NCBI GenBank assembly: GCA_014607495.2
Contig: CP053169.1
Coordinates: forward strand, 10,416,001-10,480,000
DNA: 64,000 bases
Direction: 5' to 3'
Origin: Carposina sasakii
Taxonomy: Eukaryota > Arthropoda > Insecta > Lepidoptera > Carposinidae
This document shows positions 11,561 through 23,874 of the stretch, piece by piece (within the stretch, counting starts at the first letter, position 1; each line of letters opens with the position of its first letter). The translations under genes were made by a program, and so were the position numbers. The notes under the pieces are model-generated. The model saw only the letters and a list, made by a program, of their open reading frames with translations. It ran no database searches and had not been told where the DNA came from.

Positions 11561-12598
11561 GAGTGCGAGAGAAGTAAAGAAAATTCGCTTTACATTATTT
11601 TTGGTCATACCAAAAATAATTTGTTTTTTGATTTTATTATCTGAAGTTATTTTTTGTATAATATCGGTATTAAGACTTTTTTCCTCCCCTGTTGCTGTGA
11701 TGAGATCATGTACTTACACAAATATAAATAAATAATAAAATTATAATAGAATTGCCAAACAAAGGCATGTTATCGCGTAACAAGTCGGTTAAAAAAGCAC
11801 GGAGTTGAATTGAGAACCCGAGGAGTCAAAAAACATCCTCCATTGTTACCAAAGCAGTATTGTTTGGGATCGTTCCATACATTCTATCAGAGAAATCAGG
11901 AAACATGGCTGCAGGCAAGTTTTTATACCCTTGTCGATGTAACCAGTAATTTGTGATTATATGTAATCGCTAATTGGATGTTGCATATTACGCGTGTTCG
12001 ACTATAAAAAGTAATAAAAACATTGTTATGTGGGTACATTTGCTATTGCATGGTTATATATATATAATTATATTGTTAAATATTATCAGTGTTATATAAA
12101 ACCCTTGATTATTTAATTTTACACATTACTTATTTGTTAGATCCCACTTCTGATGAAAATTTAATTTTAGTGATAAAAAATAGAAAAAATATTGAGATGT
12201 CGCGTTGTCCCATTAATTATTAAGACCTGAGAAGAAGTGCTCAATATTGTTACCATGATAAAAAGTGAAAATTTAATTTAAGCATATAGGTAAGTAAAAT
12301 TTTAAGAATGAAGGGATTGGTGCACCTTTGTTGGCTTTTTCAATTTAAACTGTACTACTACTACCTGCCGTATTCGTGGTGCTTTCTTCCAATAATCTAT
12401 CTTCTATACATCTACATAAATATAATAATAAAAAAACTAAAACGATGAAATCAAGCACTTAGATGTCCAGTGGTCTAGAATTCTATAATATTATTATGAA
12501 ATGAATACTATTGAAGAAAATAAAATATTTTCTAATGATGTAATATAACCACTGAACATCAAGGATCCATTGAAATTAGCTTGGCTGTCGGATAATGG

Positions 12599-12735
12599 AT
12601 CCCGAATATATTGTGACAGGTCCCACTTAACATATAGGTTACTTTTTATCCCGGGAAAATGTTTTTATCTCGGATAATTTCGTCATTTTGTTTGTTCTGT
12701 AGTCAACGCGGACGGAGCCGCGGGCTTCCACTAGT
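12599..12735 (+). mobile_element. Helitron-type (LEP1-like) 3' half
   Basis: Ends with CGCGGACGGAGCCGCGGGC, a GC hairpin just before CTAG followed by T, as expected of a Helitron 3' terminus. Upstream are TATCCCGGGAAAATGTTTTT and GGTCCCACTTAACATATAGG as in the other copies. Confidence 0.65.
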
Positions 12736-12760
12736 ATGATAATAAATCTTATGTTCGTCC

Positions 12761-13493
12761 TAGGGCTTCCAATCCCGCAGCCTGAATTCAATCTCGCTAT
12801 TTACGGGACTACGATTTTTCAATCCCGCGGGTTCTCGGTATTTGCGGGATCCCGCATATTGAAATTATTCACCGCAAACGGCAAATAAAACAATGAATTA
12901 ATCAACTCCACATTTATTTACGTTCATATTACTATTAATATGAGATCAATCAAAAAACACGGTTTATTTGTAACAAAAACAAGTGCGAGTCGGACTCGCC
13001 CTTGGAGGATTCCGTATGTAAGGTAAATTACAATTTACGATTTATGACGTATTAAAAAAACTACTTACTAGATCTCGTTCAAACCAATTTTTGTAGAGCC
13101 TATATTTTTTTTAGTTTATTCATTCTCTTATTTAAAAGTTACAGGGGGGGGACACATTTTACCACTTTAGTTTGGAAGTGTCTCTCGCGCAAATTCATAC
13201 TTACATATACATATAAACACGCCTTTATCCCTTACGGGGTAGGCAGAGCAGCAAGGGCTGATAGAACCACATGGTGCTACAAATTCAGTTTAGGAAAAAA
13301 AAAATTAGAAACATCAATATCATTTTTGAAGACTTATCCATAGGTACCTCACATGTATTACGGGTTCGATGAAAAAAATTCCGGTCACCGAGCGATTGCG
13401 CTCGCGAGAGGTCGCATGCATGCTTTTTTAAAACCCGCAAATCCCGCGGATCTCGCGCCCATAATCCCGAATCACGCGGGATTGGAAGCCCTA
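12761..13493. mobile_element. Non-autonomous hAT-type element with 8 bp target duplication
   Basis: The terminal inverted repeats TAGGGCTTCCAATCCCGC (12761-12778) and their inverse (13476-13493) are flanked on both sides by GTTCGTCC (12753-12760 and 13494-13501). The 8 bp duplication and TIR style indicate hAT. The subterminal regions are rich in CCCGCGGG. No transposase remains. Fragments of two other repeats sit inside. Confidence 0.85.
13190..13285. mobile_element. Short interspersed repeat of the (TACA)n / GGGTAGGCAGAGCA family
   Basis: CACGCCTTTATCCCTTACGG, GGTAGGCAGAGCA and GATAGAACCACATGGTGC recur at 22020-22205 and, reversed, at 52917-53045. Here it lies inside the hAT element. Confidence 0.55.
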
Positions 13494-13724
13494 GTTCGTC
13501 CGGTTCATTGAATCGTTTACATTGACAACCTAACAAAAATAATATATAGTAAACTACCATGGCATTGATAAAATAATGGCAAATTAATTATAATTTAGAT
13601 TGTATTTACAGCGATACATAGTCTTGTAAATATATTTAATTTAATTGGTTATACTCATACCAGAAAAGTGTATGCACAATAATAAAAAGTGATCCATAAC
13701 TCCCATTGCACCAAGGCCTGTCAA

Positions 13725-13810
13725 AGAGGCGCGGGCGCAGGCAGCGCAGATTCGCTCGCGACTCGCGCTCAGTTAGTTATCGACCGTCGACGCGTGTGCA
13801 CGTATGTGAT
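13725..13810 (+). promoter_or_regulatory. Putative TATA-less core promoter with initiator and DPE-like element
   Basis: A CpG-rich block in AT-rich DNA. It contains an arthropod initiator TCAGTT at 13769-13774 (A+1 = 13771) and GCACG at +28 to +32 (13798-13802), which matches the downstream promoter element RGWYV at four of five positions. There is no TATA box 25-35 bp upstream. GCGCGGGCGCAGGC lies just upstream at about 13729. The orientation suits the GAS2-like gene 14 kb downstream, but no transcript evidence is available, so the link is inferred. Confidence 0.5.
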
Positions 13811-13904
13811 CGAGATCGCTGTCGCTAAGTAGTGTGTCCGCGAGTGTTGTGTTCAATAGAAAAGGATTTTGTGGGCTGGGAACAGCCAGTTTTTTTGTTC
13901 AAAG
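13771..13904 (+). other. Putative non-coding first exon (5' leader) of the GAS2-like gene
   Basis: Runs from the initiator A to a possible donor AAAG/GTTGGT (GT at 13905-13906). The donor is weak, so the true exon end may differ. The leader contains one ATG, at 13804, which is followed at once by TGA. If spliced to 28164 the mRNA leader would be about 156 nt. Assignment is inferred from strand, position and the lack of any other promoter-like block nearby. Confidence 0.35.
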
Positions 13905-16327
13905 GTTGGTGTGCTGTTTTGGTATTATTTTTTTACGTTTTTTGTTTATAAAACTTAGGCATTAACATCAATTTAAAGTCTGTTGTTTGTATTTTAGAAG
14001 ACAAGTTAGAATATTTGTTTTTTTAGTACATATTTTAAAGTATCTAAATTCGAGGATGAATAATTTATTCATGGTGAAACTATTGATTGTCGATAGATTA
14101 TCGGTTTTTATCTTGTGATGTCACAATAAATATATTTTATCAAACTTACTAATCCCTAACTTTTAGCTGTCCATATAGTTTTTTATGGCCTAAGATTATG
14201 ATTTCCTTTCCTACATCCGGTAACAAAATATTATACTTATCTACTTTTACTAAGGTACCCTGTAAAAAAAACATCAAACAAATATTTTTTAAGGCATCTC
14301 TGTTCCATTAAAAGTTGAGGCGATAATATTTATTTCGCAAGATCTATTTTCTACATTATCCTTGTATAATAAAGAAAAAGATACGGTTCAGAGATAAAGG
14401 TTTAAATATTCTTTATAAAATACAAAAAAAAAAAAGATTCTATTTTATTTATAACAATCTTCTAATTATTTTCTGGTTGTACCTTTCTTTTCGAAATTAT
14501 AATTATTATAAATAAGCATAGAGTGGTTTATTCACACATATCATATTTAGATAATAAAATATTTACTACTTTCAAGTGATCTCAGTCGGAATGAGTTTAT
14601 GAATCACTTACTAAAAGAATATGAATCAGAGTTTTCAGGAATTCAGTTCTACGCTCACTTTCTGTGCAGTTCATATTTATTAATACTACTTGTATATTCT
14701 CAAATCACTAATTAACTAATTGAGGTTGTATAAATAAATACGGATTATTTTATCTTTAAGTATCGATAATTTAGTATAAAATGTACAGTCTGATGCACAC
14801 AAAATGCGTGAATAATTTTAATATGGCATAGCTATGAAGATAAAATATAATTATAATGGGATGCTTATATGATTCCCTTTAACTAAATTATTTTCCGACG
14901 AAGTACTTGACTTAAAAATACAACTGCTCAATAGTGAACGTTATGTAGAAAATATATTTTTATTCCAAATTACTTTTTTTTATACATATAAGTACATATA
15001 AATGTGTGGTATATTGGATGCGTAGGTATATATATTATATAGGTAAAATCATACCTATTCCCTTAAAAATATAGTGGTCACTGTGAATAGATAACTCATT
15101 TAGTGGCGCATGTTGGTTGGTATATCTCAATCTGTCTCAAGTTTGCTGTTTTTAAGTTCAGAAGCGAGTTTATATTTAACTGTGGTATTCTTAAAAATAC
15201 AAGACGCCCGACTAAGTATTTTGGGGTCACCACTGCGGGTTATTTTTACCTGCTTTATGTTTCTATGCTGTGTTGAAGTTTTGATTTAAAGTTAAAATGC
15301 ATGACGTGACAAGTATATATATGTTATTATTTTTTGTTTCTATATTATATATTAAGTATTCAGAATTGATAAAAATTTATAATAATATTAAATTATATTT
15401 ATGTAACAGATAAGACTCTACGCAACTCAGAAAAGTTTGTGTTTTTTTTTTAATCCACAAATTATACGCAGTTGAAATAAATCGCAAAGTAGCCTTATAT
15501 GTATAAAAATAATAGTGTCTGATATCTAGGTGATGTCTACAGCGCATCAAATAAATTATTCAAATTATTTTCGTAAATAAAACTTAGGTACTTTGATAGC
15601 ATAAAGACGTTTTTAGCATTGATAAGGAACGATTGTTAAACATTCTGAGATAAGATATCGATTCAAAATGGAGCCGATATCGTTTGATATGCTTAAACAA
15701 CTATTGTGACGGTCTCTAAAATTATGGCATATGATAAATATGGAAATTGCGCTATAAACTAAAAAAATAAATCATTTGGTTACAAATAAGCAATTATAAA
15801 AAAACATATATAAAATATTTAAAAAATTAAACAATGGTTAGGTAATTCTATGTGTTAATAATCTAGTGTATTTATTATTATATTTTAGTTATGTAAAATA
15901 TTTTAAAAAAATCATCTATAGTTGTGTTTATTCAGATTTAGATTCTGATACGTATTATTAACATATTATTATTGTGTTCATGTCAGTTTACTATATTTAT
16001 AGGAAGATAATAATTATTCGCCTGCATAGCCGGGGGCATGCTGTCAAAACGGTTTATGTTTTCAAATCAATCCGATCGTCGGTAGTAACAACATCCGGAC
16101 AAAATGTCGCCTTCCGCCGGATACATGTCGGCACACAAATACTTATTAACTCACTTACACATAAATATATTATATTGATAATGAGGTTAATCCACTCGAA
16201 AAATATTTTCAAAATCTAAAGACCTGCCAGAATTTTTGCAATTGTTAGAAGAATAAAATAATAAGCGTGTAATTTAAATTATGTTTATGTAGTAAGTAAT
16301 ATTAAATTGAATTTATACGCGTAGATA

Positions 16328-16405
16328 TCATCATCATCATCATTTACAGCCCTGGGAAGTCCACTGTTGGACATAGGCCTCCCCCAATAACCTCCACTCC
16401 GACCC
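16328..16405 (-). mobile_element. RTE-type LINE 3' terminus
   Basis: Reversed copy of the end at 654-743: CATCATCATCATTTACAGCC, then GGACATAGGCCTCCCCCAA. Confidence 0.65.
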
Positions 16406-16604
16406 TATTTCCAAAATTTGAGAATCGAAATCACGTGTTTATTTTTTAGAATTGTATGAAAATTCTTAAGTTGATTAGGATATCTCCATACTAGCTGCAA
16501 AATTAAACATGTGATTTTGAGTCTGAAATTTTGTAGATAGGTTCCTTTTAGTGGGCTATTTACATAGCTTCTCGCTTAACATACCCCTTTTGTTACACCC
16601 TGTA
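16404..16604. mobile_element. Partial CAGGGTGTAAC MITE
   Basis: Lacks the left TIR, where the RTE end abuts it. The right end TGTTACACCCTG-TA is intact. Confidence 0.7.
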
Positions 16605-18094
16605 TATACTGGTATATTTTAATTAAATATAAAATGCACAGAGTGTAGGGTTTTTATTTTGTGTAAATAGTTGATGTAATTAAATATGTTAGTCTAGCGA
16701 GGAGGGTCAAAGGCGAGTTCAAGCAATTTTATAACCACTTGGGAAAACTGCTACTGTATTTTTAAATAGCCGTTAAATGTTAAATAACTTCCTAAATCTT
16801 CCACATAAAAACATTAATTATAAACCGACCTCTCTTGACCCCGCTTTGAACGCTTCAAAAAGAGGTGTGGCCGGGGTCATGCATACTGCACCTTCAACAA
16901 TTACTTCTCGACATTTCACTCTACAATAGAATTGTTTATCGAATAGTGATATATATCGATGCATAAAGTCACTTTATCGTTAAAATCGATTTATCTCAAA
17001 TGTCACCGAACTGTCGAGGCCGACTGTACTTCCGGACAGCAAGGCCGAATAGTTCGCCCTATAGCATAGGTGTTAAGGTTGGGTTTGCAGTGATTTTTTT
17101 TGTTGTTTTTTGATTGAATTAATTTGTTAACTAGTGAACTTTGTAGGTAATCAACGGAGAATGTGATTATGGGCGTGCTAATTTTGATAATTATCATATT
17201 GTAATTGCTAATTATAATAGTAAGTAGCTTTTATTGCGGAAATTATAATATTTCCTACAAACATATAAATGTCAGAAATATGTAGCAATTATTTACGAGT
17301 TATATGAATGAATTCTTTATTTCTCATTGGATAGGATACATAATATACAAGTTGGTGATAGAATATACATCAGAAAAGAATTTCCTATACAGACATAACA
17401 TACAGCATGCAATATTACATAAATAAAATACAGTAGGTACTTGTTAAAATATTAAATTAATTCGATATTATTCCGTCGAAGCTTGTTATAAAAAGTAATT
17501 GCTAATTATGGGTGGAAGTGACAGCCAGGCAAATATTTATATGGCAACTTCAGACCATGATTCTGAAGTAAAAACCACTAAAAATTTTCGCAGGAAAATT
17601 CCAAAATTTTCCGAATAAAAAAAAAATCTGGATAAAATTGTGTAGTTCATTTAAGTAGCCCTTACATAATGACTTAAAAACAAAATTTTGTCTATCGATG
17701 ATTTTAAAAAAGAAGTTGGTCCCATAAAAGCTCAAAGCACTGATCAACCCTAATGGAGAGTCACAAGTAGTCCAAAAAACAGTAATGTATCAAACAATAT
17801 CCAATAAGCTCATTTAACTAGTCACAGGATCGCCTGAAACAATTGGCGGGTAAAAACAAATATTGCGGATAATCAAATTAAAAATACATTAATACCTACA
17901 TTAAAATACTGTCGTATTACTCAAAACAATGGTACTTGTTCAGTATTTCAGTATTTGCCTGGCTGTCACACACACCCTAGTAAGCAGCCTTTTTTACAGT
18001 AATTATTAAAATATTGCATACACCACACAAAAAAAAATGCATTACAACTATTTTTTGAAATAATACTCGCTTCTTACTTACTTACTTACCTACT

Positions 18095-18160
18095 TATAAT
18101 CGACATATTTAACACCCGTGGCATCATCAGGATTAGTTTTCCATAAAATTTTGATTTCAT
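18095..18160. mobile_element. Central fragment of the fold-back family
   Basis: ATAATCGACATATTTAACAC and GGCATCATCAGGATTAG match the middle of the 7275-7560 copy. Confidence 0.45.
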
Positions 18161-19257
18161 TTTTATACAGGTGACTCTATTTTCGTAGGTACCTAACGCT
18201 AATGTAACTGGTAAATACGAAAAAAAAAACATCACACTATACACGGAAGTTACCTATTTTTATACTGTTAGCAAAAAAAATAAAATCAGTTGAATCAACG
18301 TCACGTAGGTATACTCGTATTATAGTCGAAATGTAAAAAAAAAAGAAACATAAAGCGATATTTACCATATTTTTCGATCATTTCAAATACACAAGAAAAT
18401 TTCATTAATCAGTTGAGCCATTTTTCTAGTATTAGTAGATAGGTTTTTTTTTTATTATTGATGATAAAAATATATTTCTTTGTATTTTGTATTAGTCTGC
18501 CAATTAGGTAGTTTGTATGCGTAATGAATTCACACTGATTATTTCATAGGTTTGCGACAAGTAACTTATAAACTAACACATCGGCTTGACTGACGTCATT
18601 TTATATTATTGTATGTTACATGATGTGTTACATTTTTGATATGATGTGTTACATTTATATTTATATGTCTACGTTTATTGCCATACATCTACAAATTATT
18701 CTATTAAACATGTATTTAATTTTTTATTACAAAAGAAAATTTGATTTAACTCTGTAAAGACAAGAGTCAAGACGGAGTATTCAGGATCTTGATTCTACTA
18801 TAATAGATTAAATTTTTTTTTTAATATTAATTAATTATGTCTAAATTAAATCCAATGCATGTACCTATGTGTGCAATGTAAATTTTTTTATACATATTTT
18901 GGTAAAAAAATATTATTCCCTTTAATTTTGGTGTTATTTTATGTATTTTTTTGGTGAATAAAAAAATACTAACCGTTATTTATATATAAAAGTCTCAAAA
19001 TTGGTAAACTTGGGCAAGCCGCACGTGTGTAGGAACTAGAAATAAACGCACGAGGTGCGGGAAGGCGCTGCGAACAGATTAGCCTACTAACTACACTGGT
19101 AGCGACAGCAAAACAGTATTATATAATACAATATAATAATATAATCAATGACTGCAATAACTAGGGATATACAATATTTGCTCGCGATTAAAATAGTATC
19201 AAATAACACCGTTATTGCTAAATTTCTTTCTCAGTTTTGCCGAGGCTAAATACTACA

Positions 19258-19580
19258 TCTATACATATAATAAAAATGTAACGGATCGCTGTCTGTAAAT
19301 GGAAGATATACGAGAAAAAATATTATAGGAGTCCTTTATCAATGCAATAGTACCCAAAAGAATGATATGAATTTTTGTCTGTTTGTCTGTGCGCTTGTGC
19401 ACGCTAATCTCAGAAACGGCTGAACCGATTTCAATTTCGGCAGTTTTCAGGAATATATTGTGATAGGTCCCACTTAACATATAGGCTAATTTTTATCCGG
19501 GAAAATGTTTTTATCCCGGATAATTTTGACATTTTGTTTTTTCTGTAGTCCACGCGGACGGAGTCGCGGGCGTCCACTAC
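19258..19580 (+). mobile_element. Helitron-type (LEP1-like) element, near full length
   Basis: 5' end A/TCTATACATATAATAAAAA, matching the Helitron TC rule. The 3' end has the GC hairpin CGCGGACGGAGTCGCGGGC and then a decayed CTAC before T. It is homologous over its length to the reverse copy at 55434-55737. It has no Rep/helicase coding and is non-autonomous. Confidence 0.7.
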
Positions 19581-19924
19581 TATTATAATCGTATCATTTG
19601 AAAGAGGAGAGATTTTGGTGGTATTATTCTAGTATATGCTGTAAGGTACTTACTTGTGTATGTTCTTAGCATTATTATTTGGCTCAGTAGATTAATTATT
19701 ATAATCTCCAGCAACCCATGTCAACCACAGAGTATCTCAACGGAATAATAAATAAGGGTCGAGCAAAAAGTTATGTTAATTTAGTAAACTCTCAGTTTAG
19801 AATATCAACGAGATGACTAATCTAGAAATATACCTACTTAATACTTACAAAAACAGAATAAAGCTATAAAAGCAATGTTTAAAAATGCATAATGTCATTA
19901 TTATAATGAGCCTATATGCCATTA

Positions 19925-20070
19925 CTGGAACATTTAACCATTCTTCATTTTTTGTTTACCTACCGGGATTAGCCCACAACTCATTCCACTGAAACTCATG
20001 TAAGCCATTATCAACAGAGGCGGCCAGAAAAATGCAAATAAAGTATAAAAAATTGCGATGGATCTAACAA
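19925..20070. repeat. Unclassified interspersed repeat
   Basis: CGGGATTAGCCCACAACTCA and ATCAACAGAGGCGGCCAGAA recur at 26068-26200 and, reversed, at 53045-53140. Possibly a SINE-like tail. Confidence 0.45.
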
Positions 20071-20120
20071 ATAACTATAAAGCATTAAAAGTAATAAAAC
20101 TTTTTTAATATAAAATTATA

Positions 20121-20597
20121 ATTCACTATGGGTGCGCCCACCACCGGGCCCCACACCCTCCACTGACCCTCGGATCTGATAACTCATAACTGCGACAACA
20201 GGCACTTGCACTAACTACAATCGCCACGAGAAACCAGACCCGAGCACCTAGCATGCAAGACAATACATTGCACTATTCCGAAATCAAAAACTAGATTAAT
20301 AATTTACATATATGAATGTGTTGAGTTTTAGAGTTTCATAATAATTAGTGGTTTACTAATTTACTAATTTCTATAATCCTGAGGATGCCACGGTTGTTGG
20401 CGAAACATATGTAGATTATTTATCTAGTTTTTGATTTCGGAATAGTGCAATGTATTGTCTTGCATGCTAGGTGCTCGGGTCTGGTTTCTCGTGGCGATTG
20501 TAGTTAGTGCAAGTGCCTGTTGTCGCAGTTATGAGTTATCAGATCCGAGGGCCAGTGGAGGGTGTAGGGCCCGGTGGTGGGCGCACCCATAGTGAAT
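20121..20597. mobile_element. Fold-back element with about 190 bp arms
   Basis: The left arm (20121-20313) opens ATTCACTATGGGTGCGCCCA and the right arm (20407-20597) is its inverse, ending CATAGTGAAT. The 93 bp centre carries GAGGATGCCACGG. Partial copies lie at 7275-7560, 18095-18160 and 61565-61725. No coding capacity. Confidence 0.85.
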
Positions 20598-20636
20598 GTT
20601 TGAACTTCCGAATTGTAACGCCTAATACAGTTTCAT

Positions 20637-20820
20637 TAATAAAATTATAAATAAAGAAATGGAAAAAATTCTTCACCCGAGTGGGAATCGAACCCACGAC
20701 CATTGCATACCGTGCCAGGCGCTCTAACCGCTGAGCTACCGGGTCAATTACTCGGATGACGAATTTTACCATCTCTTTTCTAAATTACATATTGGCAACG
20801 TTATTTTTCATCCCAAATTT
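20637..20820 (-). mobile_element. tRNA-derived SINE, family A
   Basis: The reverse strand shows the A box TAGCTCAGCGGTTAGAGCG and B box GGTTCGATTCC, then the tail TTTCCATTTCTTTAT. Copies lie at 29287-29508, 42375-42612, 43726-43827 and 60518-60672. This is not a functional tRNA, because the body continues into a shared non-tRNA region. Confidence 0.75.
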
Positions 20821-21295
20821 ATAACTTTTTTGTTTACCTACATTTATCTGCTGTCGCTACCAGATGCGACAACGGAAGTCACCGAAGCGTATCCATTGCA
20901 CAACAAGCTCATTGTTTTGTTGACTGTACCTCTGCGATATTCTATTGTACAATGTGAAATATATGCCATCTACTTATCATATTTATCACTTCTGATTACA
21001 CTTCTGATGTGTCTATGTCATAGGAAAGAAGTAAATACAGGATGTTTTTTCGTAATCAACGGTTTTGAATACTACATACTATGCATTCTCCTTGTCATCA
21101 CGAATATTTTTCTCTATTGAAGCATAGGTAAAGTTAAATTATCAGATTGCATTTTTTTTCCAGAAATGCACTTAGACATTGTTGTAATAAACATTTTTCT
21201 CGATAAAAAAATCCCATCGAAAAACCAATGCAAAGAATAGCGATACAATATAATATAAATCCTATGAAAATAAAACACTATAATGTGCTAGCATA

Positions 21296-21765
21296 TAGAG
21301 AACCTACGCACTAAATTTGAGACTCGAAATCGCATGTACCTACGAGTACCTACTACCTATGTGATGATCTCCGACCGTATTTCGGTCATGGTGACCAATC
21401 TCTACGGAGATTGGCCAGGTACGCAGGAGATATTATAGTGCACAAGTGTGTGCGCAAACACAGATGCACTCTCTATTCTGTTACTCTCATAGTCCGATGG
21501 GACGGAAAGCCGACACGACCGGAGAGAGATCAGGCGCAGGACCAACGGTTTTACGTGCTTGCCGAGGCACGAGCTAAGTGACAATTTTGCAACATTAAAA
21601 TCTGTACATGAAATAAATTCATTGGTACAGGCCCATGACTGGGATCGAACTTACGCCTCCTGCTTGGAAGGTGCACGTCTTAACCACTGGGCTATCACCG
21701 TTTCCTATATGTATGTAGTCTAGATAGTATGGAGAATTCCTGAACAACTCAGGAATGTGCATAGA
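21296..21765. mobile_element. CAGGGTGTAAC MITE split by a SINE
   Basis: AGAGAACCTACGCACTAAAT...GACTCGAAATCGCATGT (21296-21342) and ATAGTATGGAGAATTCCTGA (from 21725) are consecutive parts of the MITE. The family C SINE lies between them. Confidence 0.6.
21361..21704 (-). mobile_element. tRNA-derived SINE, family C
   Basis: The reverse strand reads GGTGATAGCCCAGTGGTTAA (A box) and GTTCGATCCCAGTCATGG (B box). The body carries GTGCGCAAACACAGATGCAC on the forward strand and ends in a GATGATCTCCGACCG block. Copies lie at 39408-39750 and 50962-51268. Confidence 0.75.
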
Positions 21766-22019
21766 ATACTGACAGAAACTACATTTACCTACAATTCTAG
21801 TAGAAATCAACTCGTAATATTACTTGACGTCATTGGGAGTATCACAAAGTTTTTTTGTAATTTAGTTAAACTTGTTCGCAAGGACGCAACAAAAACTAAA
21901 ATGACGAAAGCGTGAAGTGAACCCATGACCTAACGCTTAAACATAGCTTTAAAAAAGAATATCTAACCTCCGACTAGTATGTTAGACGACTCAAATTATA
22001 ATAATATACACACATACAT

Positions 22020-22205
22020 ACATACATACGTACATATAATCACGCCTTTATCCATTACGGGTTAGGCAGAGCACCAAGGGCCGATAGAACCACATGGTGC
22101 CACTTCTGACCAATTTTGAGGGTATAGTTGAGATGTACAAGTTCGGTTAGTAGTTACAGGTGGTCAGCCCATCGCCTACAAAACACCAAGACCCTCTTGT
22201 CCCTC
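22020..22205. mobile_element. (TACA)n / GGGTTAGGCAGAGCA short repeat
   Basis: Preceded by ACATACATACATACATACG. Shares CACGCCTTTATCCATTACGG and CCACATGGTGCCACTTCTGA with 52917-53045 (reversed). A short relative lies at 35535-35605. Confidence 0.55.
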
Positions 22206-22902
22206 TACTGACTTGTACATGCCCGGGAAGAGAAGCAGCTGTAGAATTATACGTTTTTTTTTCACTCCCAGAGCAGCATAGAAGATATAATAATATATGT
22301 CTAACAATAACAATGCCACGAGAAATGTATATGTTTGAGAAAATACAATAGAATTTCTTGTGCTATTAACCCAGTAGGTATGTAAATAAGAATGCATCAT
22401 TTTATTGTTCAAACTGTCCTAAAATTTGTGGTTTCTAGTTTAGAAGAACATGTTTTGATTGCATATTATGTATGTATGTTTGTAGGCCCTCATTCTCATA
22501 ATACTAAGCTACTGAAAGATCTACAAATACATATTATGGACAGATAGACAACGGGAAACGAGTTTGTTTTATGATATGTGGTATCACACTAGTTGAGACA
22601 CTGTGACAACAGCTTCTATTAAGGGCACCCTTAAGGGCACCGAAACTTATACTACCTAAGTCATCGACGAAAATGTTTTTTCTTTTATTTACAATTTTCC
22701 GAGAAGTGCGTCAATTTAACGTCAATTTCAATATAAACCTCGGTAACTCGTGCGTCGTCAGTTTAAACGAGTGATGTGTTAACTTTAAGTTTAACCTATT
22801 TTGCCAAGGTTTGCATACCGTGCTCATGTGTCATAAAGCTTATAGGTACATAGTTAGGTACCTAGACTGAATTCGTACTAAAAAGTTATACATATCTTCT
22901 TC

Positions 22903-23128
22903 TTCTTCAGCCTATTGCAGTCCACTGCTGGACGTAGGCCTCCCCCAGGGCACGCCACAAGACTGCCGTGGGGGGTGTTTGCCCATAGTCACCACGCTGG
23001 GCAGGCGGGTTGGTGACCGCAGTGTGATTTTCGGACTATGTTGTCAGCACCCTTAATCGCCTCGTGCGATACCCACGGGCAGACATGGGGTGGTACAAAC
23101 TCTACTCTGCCGGCACCACGCGGCTAAA
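22903..23128 (-). mobile_element. RTE-derived 3'-end repeat
   Basis: The clearest copy: CAGCCTATTGCAGTCCACTG...GTAGGCCTCCCCC, CACCACGCTGGGCAGGCGGG and CGTGCGATACCCACGGGCAG in order. A central block, present in the copy at 1056-1242, is missing. Confidence 0.65.
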
Positions 23129-23379
23129 ATAGCTTAAAAGTTATGCTTACTGAGTATTGAGATCATTCTGTTTTTCACATTAAGGTATAGTAGACGACAC
23201 ATCATGAATGAAGAATTCTATCTATTTACTCGTAGTATGTCGCATATCAATAAATACAATTCTCATCATAAAGTCTTGGCATGCATCTTATTTCAATTAT
23301 TTCAATAGCTTTAGATATAAGGGTTGGATCTAATTAGAGCATCTAGTATAACAGTCAGCCAGTCATTGGTTTCTTATAA

Positions 23380-23520
23380 ACCACTAGTAGACGCCCGTAA
23401 TTTAGTCCGCGTTAATGAAATCCTGTTAATTTCTGTTCCCGTAGGAATTTCGGAAAATACTTTCTTATCGGATGTCTACGTACAAAGAACACATCCTCCA
23501 AGTTTCAGGTCTCTAAGATA
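23380..23520 (-). mobile_element. Diverged Helitron-type fragment
   Basis: ACTAGTAGACGCCCGTAATTTAGTCCGCG is a decayed version of the LEP1-like terminal hairpin. The interior ACACATCCTCCAAGTTTCAG suggests a different subfamily. Confidence 0.4.
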
Positions 23521-23874
23521 ATCAGTTTAGGCTGTGCGTTGATTTTCAGTCATTGACGGCAAAGCAAAGCCTTATTGGTTGACAAACATACTGTTAAGTT
23601 ATCCTTGAACTTCCAAAGATCTCCTGTGCATTAATAATAACGGACAGAGTGTTGTCAATATATAGAGTGAGGCATTCATAGTAAGCTCGGTAACGATATT
23701 CCATAGAGTAGGGACGCGTTATCCACCCACACATACAAACTATAGTAAGCTCGGCGCCTACTAGAAAATACGCACACATGCGCTGCCATTTTGGTGCTTC
23801 AATCTGTGCATTGACAGCATTACGTCCGTTGTTCTTTATACGTTCGTGTATGTAAGTAATTTCTTCCTGTGCTC

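Noticed and set aside
20660..20745. Apparent tRNA gene (A and B boxes)
   Set aside because: The same sequence recurs with a shared non-tRNA body and tail at four other places, so it is a SINE.
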